Positions 62,904 to 64,000 of a stretch of DNA of 64,000 nt are shown here, piece after piece. Position 1 is the stretch's first letter, and each line of letters opens with the position of its first letter. Made by a program: the position numbers and the translations under genes. Under the pieces are notes generated by a model that did not search any database, was not told the origin of the DNA, and saw only the letters and a program-made list of their open reading frames with translations. This stretch comes from Prevotellaceae bacterium UBA1716 (lineage in GTDB: Bacteria; Bacteroidota; Bacteroidia; Bacteroidales; Bacteroidaceae): contig DCIW01000195.1 of NCBI GenBank assembly GCA_002317225.1, positions 1-64,000 of the forward strand, written 5' to 3'.

Positions 62904-64000
62904 ATGGCTAAAGCAAGCAAATCGCAGAAGACAGCCCGCCGTAACCTCCTTCTTTTCAAAGCAGCGCTCGTCATCATTTCCACAATCGTGATTGTATGGT
63001 TCATGCCACGCAATTCGTCCTCGACCTACAAGTACGAGGTTGATGCCCCATGGCGATACGGACTTCTCATTTCCGATTACCGTTTCCCCATCTACAAGAG
63101 CGACGCAGAGATGAAGAAAATGCAGGACAGTATCCGCAGGTCTTTCCAACCTTACTTTAAAGTAGACAAGTCTGTTCGCAAACGAATGCAGGACACGCTT
63201 TACTATATTATGAGTAAGAATGATAAAAAGATACAGAACATCCAGGCTTACGGTGCCCATATCAGCAATTTGCTCGACACCATCTACGCTCGTGGCATGC
63301 TCTCAATGCCAGCATACAACAAGCTTCAAGAAGATGGAAACTCCAATATTCGAATTATCGACAACAATACTGCTACGTCCATCCCAGTAGCAAAAGTATT
63401 ATCTACCAAACAAGCTTACCACTATTTGGTCCATGCCGATACAGTCATGTATTCACGCATTGTATTGCAGAACATGAACCTCAACTGCTTGCTTGCCGGC
63501 AATCTTGTCTTAGATGAGAAAAAGAATGATTCGGAACTCCAGTACCAGCTCTCGCATATGGACGGAGCAGATGGCATAGTTCAGCGTGATGAACAGATTA
63601 TCGACCGAGGTGAGATTGTGACTCAAGAGAAATACAAAATTCTCAAATCGCTCGAACGTGAGTTGGCAAAGCACCAGACTGAAGAAACCATAATCCCTTA
63701 CTCCTTGATTGGACAAACGGTCTTCGTATTGGTGATTATGTGCATCTTGGTGGTATACCTCACGCTCTTCCGTAAGGACTATTTCGACACCTACCAACCG
63801 GGCATACTCCTTTTCGGATTCCCTGTGCTCTTCTGTATGGTAGCGTTCTTTATGGTCAGCCACAACTTCCTCAACGTATTCATGATTCCATGCTGTATGG
63901 TACCTATCGTGATTCGTGTGTTCATGGATTCGCGAACCGCCTTCATGTTCCACACGGCGATGGTCATCATCATCTCCCTCACACTCCACTTCCCTTATGA
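62904..64000 (+). CDS. HD-domain phosphohydrolase, PgpH/7TMR-HDED-like, C-terminus cut by window edge
   Basis: The frame opens with ATG at 62904 and runs off the right edge (365 codons visible). MAKASKSQKTARRNLLLFKA is followed by a membrane helix (LVIISTIVIVWFMP) and an extracellular domain that begins PWRYGLLISDYRFPIYKSDA, the usual start of the 7TM-HDED sensor domain. REIVTQEKYKILKSLERE-like sequence precedes further membrane helices (SLIGQTVFVLVIMCILVVYL and onward). In complete homologues an HDIG phosphodiesterase domain that degrades c-di-AMP follows; it is outside the window. It starts 45 bp after thrC. Confidence 0.82.
   Translation, partial: MAKASKSQKTARRNLLLFKAALVIISTIVIVWFMPRNSSSTYKYEVDAPWRYGLLISDYRFPIYKSDAEMKKMQDSIRRSFQPYFKVDKSVRKRMQDTLYYIMSKNDKKIQNIQAYGAHISNLLDTIYARGMLSMPAYNKLQEDGNSNIRIIDNNTATSIPVAKVLSTKQAYHYLVHADTVMYSRIVLQNMNLNCLLAGNLVLDEKKNDSELQYQLSHMDGADGIVQRDEQIIDRGEIVTQEKYKILKSLERELAKHQTEETIIPYSLIGQTVFVLVIMCILVVYLTLFRKDYFDTYQPGILLFGFPVLFCMVAFFMVSHNFLNVFMIPCCMVPIVIRVFMDSRTAFMFHTAMVIIISLTLHFPY

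Overview
The window looks like the chromosome of a Bacteroidales bacterium, most like Prevotellaceae. The dcw gene order is of the Bacteroidetes type and lacks murF. Promoters fit TTTG...TAnnTTTG, with almost no Shine-Dalgarno sequences. A UpxY-type NusG paralogue heads the polysaccharide locus, and thrA-apgM-thrC form a cluster. No transposase, integrase, prophage, CRISPR array or rRNA operon was seen.

Region 1 (1-27.4 kb, all minus strand) is a surface polysaccharide (capsule or O-antigen) locus read right to left. Its promoter-proximal end holds the UpxY-like antiterminator (26589-27245), a multispanning DUF6056-like protein, a GtrA flippase, ugd and glmS (UDP-GlcA and GlcN-6-P supply). 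Next come a nucleotidyltransferase with a 9-C tract against its start codon, a putative fucosyltransferase-fold protein and a GT2. A decayed GtrA plus DUF6056-like pair follows (17165-17823), then the Wzx flippase, a membrane acyltransferase, GT2, a hexapeptide acyltransferase, a Wzy-like polymerase, GT4, GT2, a pyruvyltransferase, an MBOAT/SGNH acylation pair, a second membrane acyltransferase, GT4, a LicD/IspD-like pair, GT8, and a hexapeptide acyltransferase cut by the left edge. The distal 20 kb is clearly more AT-rich than the rest, as expected for a variable glycan locus. Together the genes encode assembly (GTs), polymerisation (Wzy), export (Wzx) and heavy decoration (acyl, pyruvyl and probably phospho-alditol or phosphocholine groups). 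No Wza/Wzc-type export genes lie in the window.

Region 2 (27.4-37.5 kb) is housekeeping: deoD, a small lipoprotein, a YpfJ-type metallopeptidase, rplS, uxuB-uxuA (hexuronate catabolism), a secreted Lys/Ala-rich coiled-coil protein, recO, tRNA-Glu, rpsT and gyrB.

Region 3 (37.7-54.5 kb, minus strand) is a full dcw cluster: mraZ-rsmH-ftsL-ftsI-murE-mraY-murD-ftsW-murG-murC-ftsQ-ftsA-ftsZ. It has a MraZ-box-like operator inside the mraZ promoter, three tandem 22-bp hairpin repeats between murE and mraY, and a GC-rich inverted-repeat element between mraY and murD.

Region 4 (54.7-64 kb, plus strand) has a small outer-membrane beta-barrel, a PriA that seems to lack its winged-helix domain, thrA, an apgM-type phosphoglycerate mutase homologue (possible homoserine kinase analogue), thrC, and the start of a PgpH-like HD phosphohydrolase cut by the right edge. 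A second copy of the GC-rich repeat abuts the thrC start.

The main novelty candidates are the decayed GtrA/DUF6056-like pair, the GC-rich dispersed repeat, the tandem hairpins in the dcw cluster, the winged-helix-less PriA, and the C-tract at the nucleotidyltransferase start. All family calls rest on reading motifs by eye; no database search was run.
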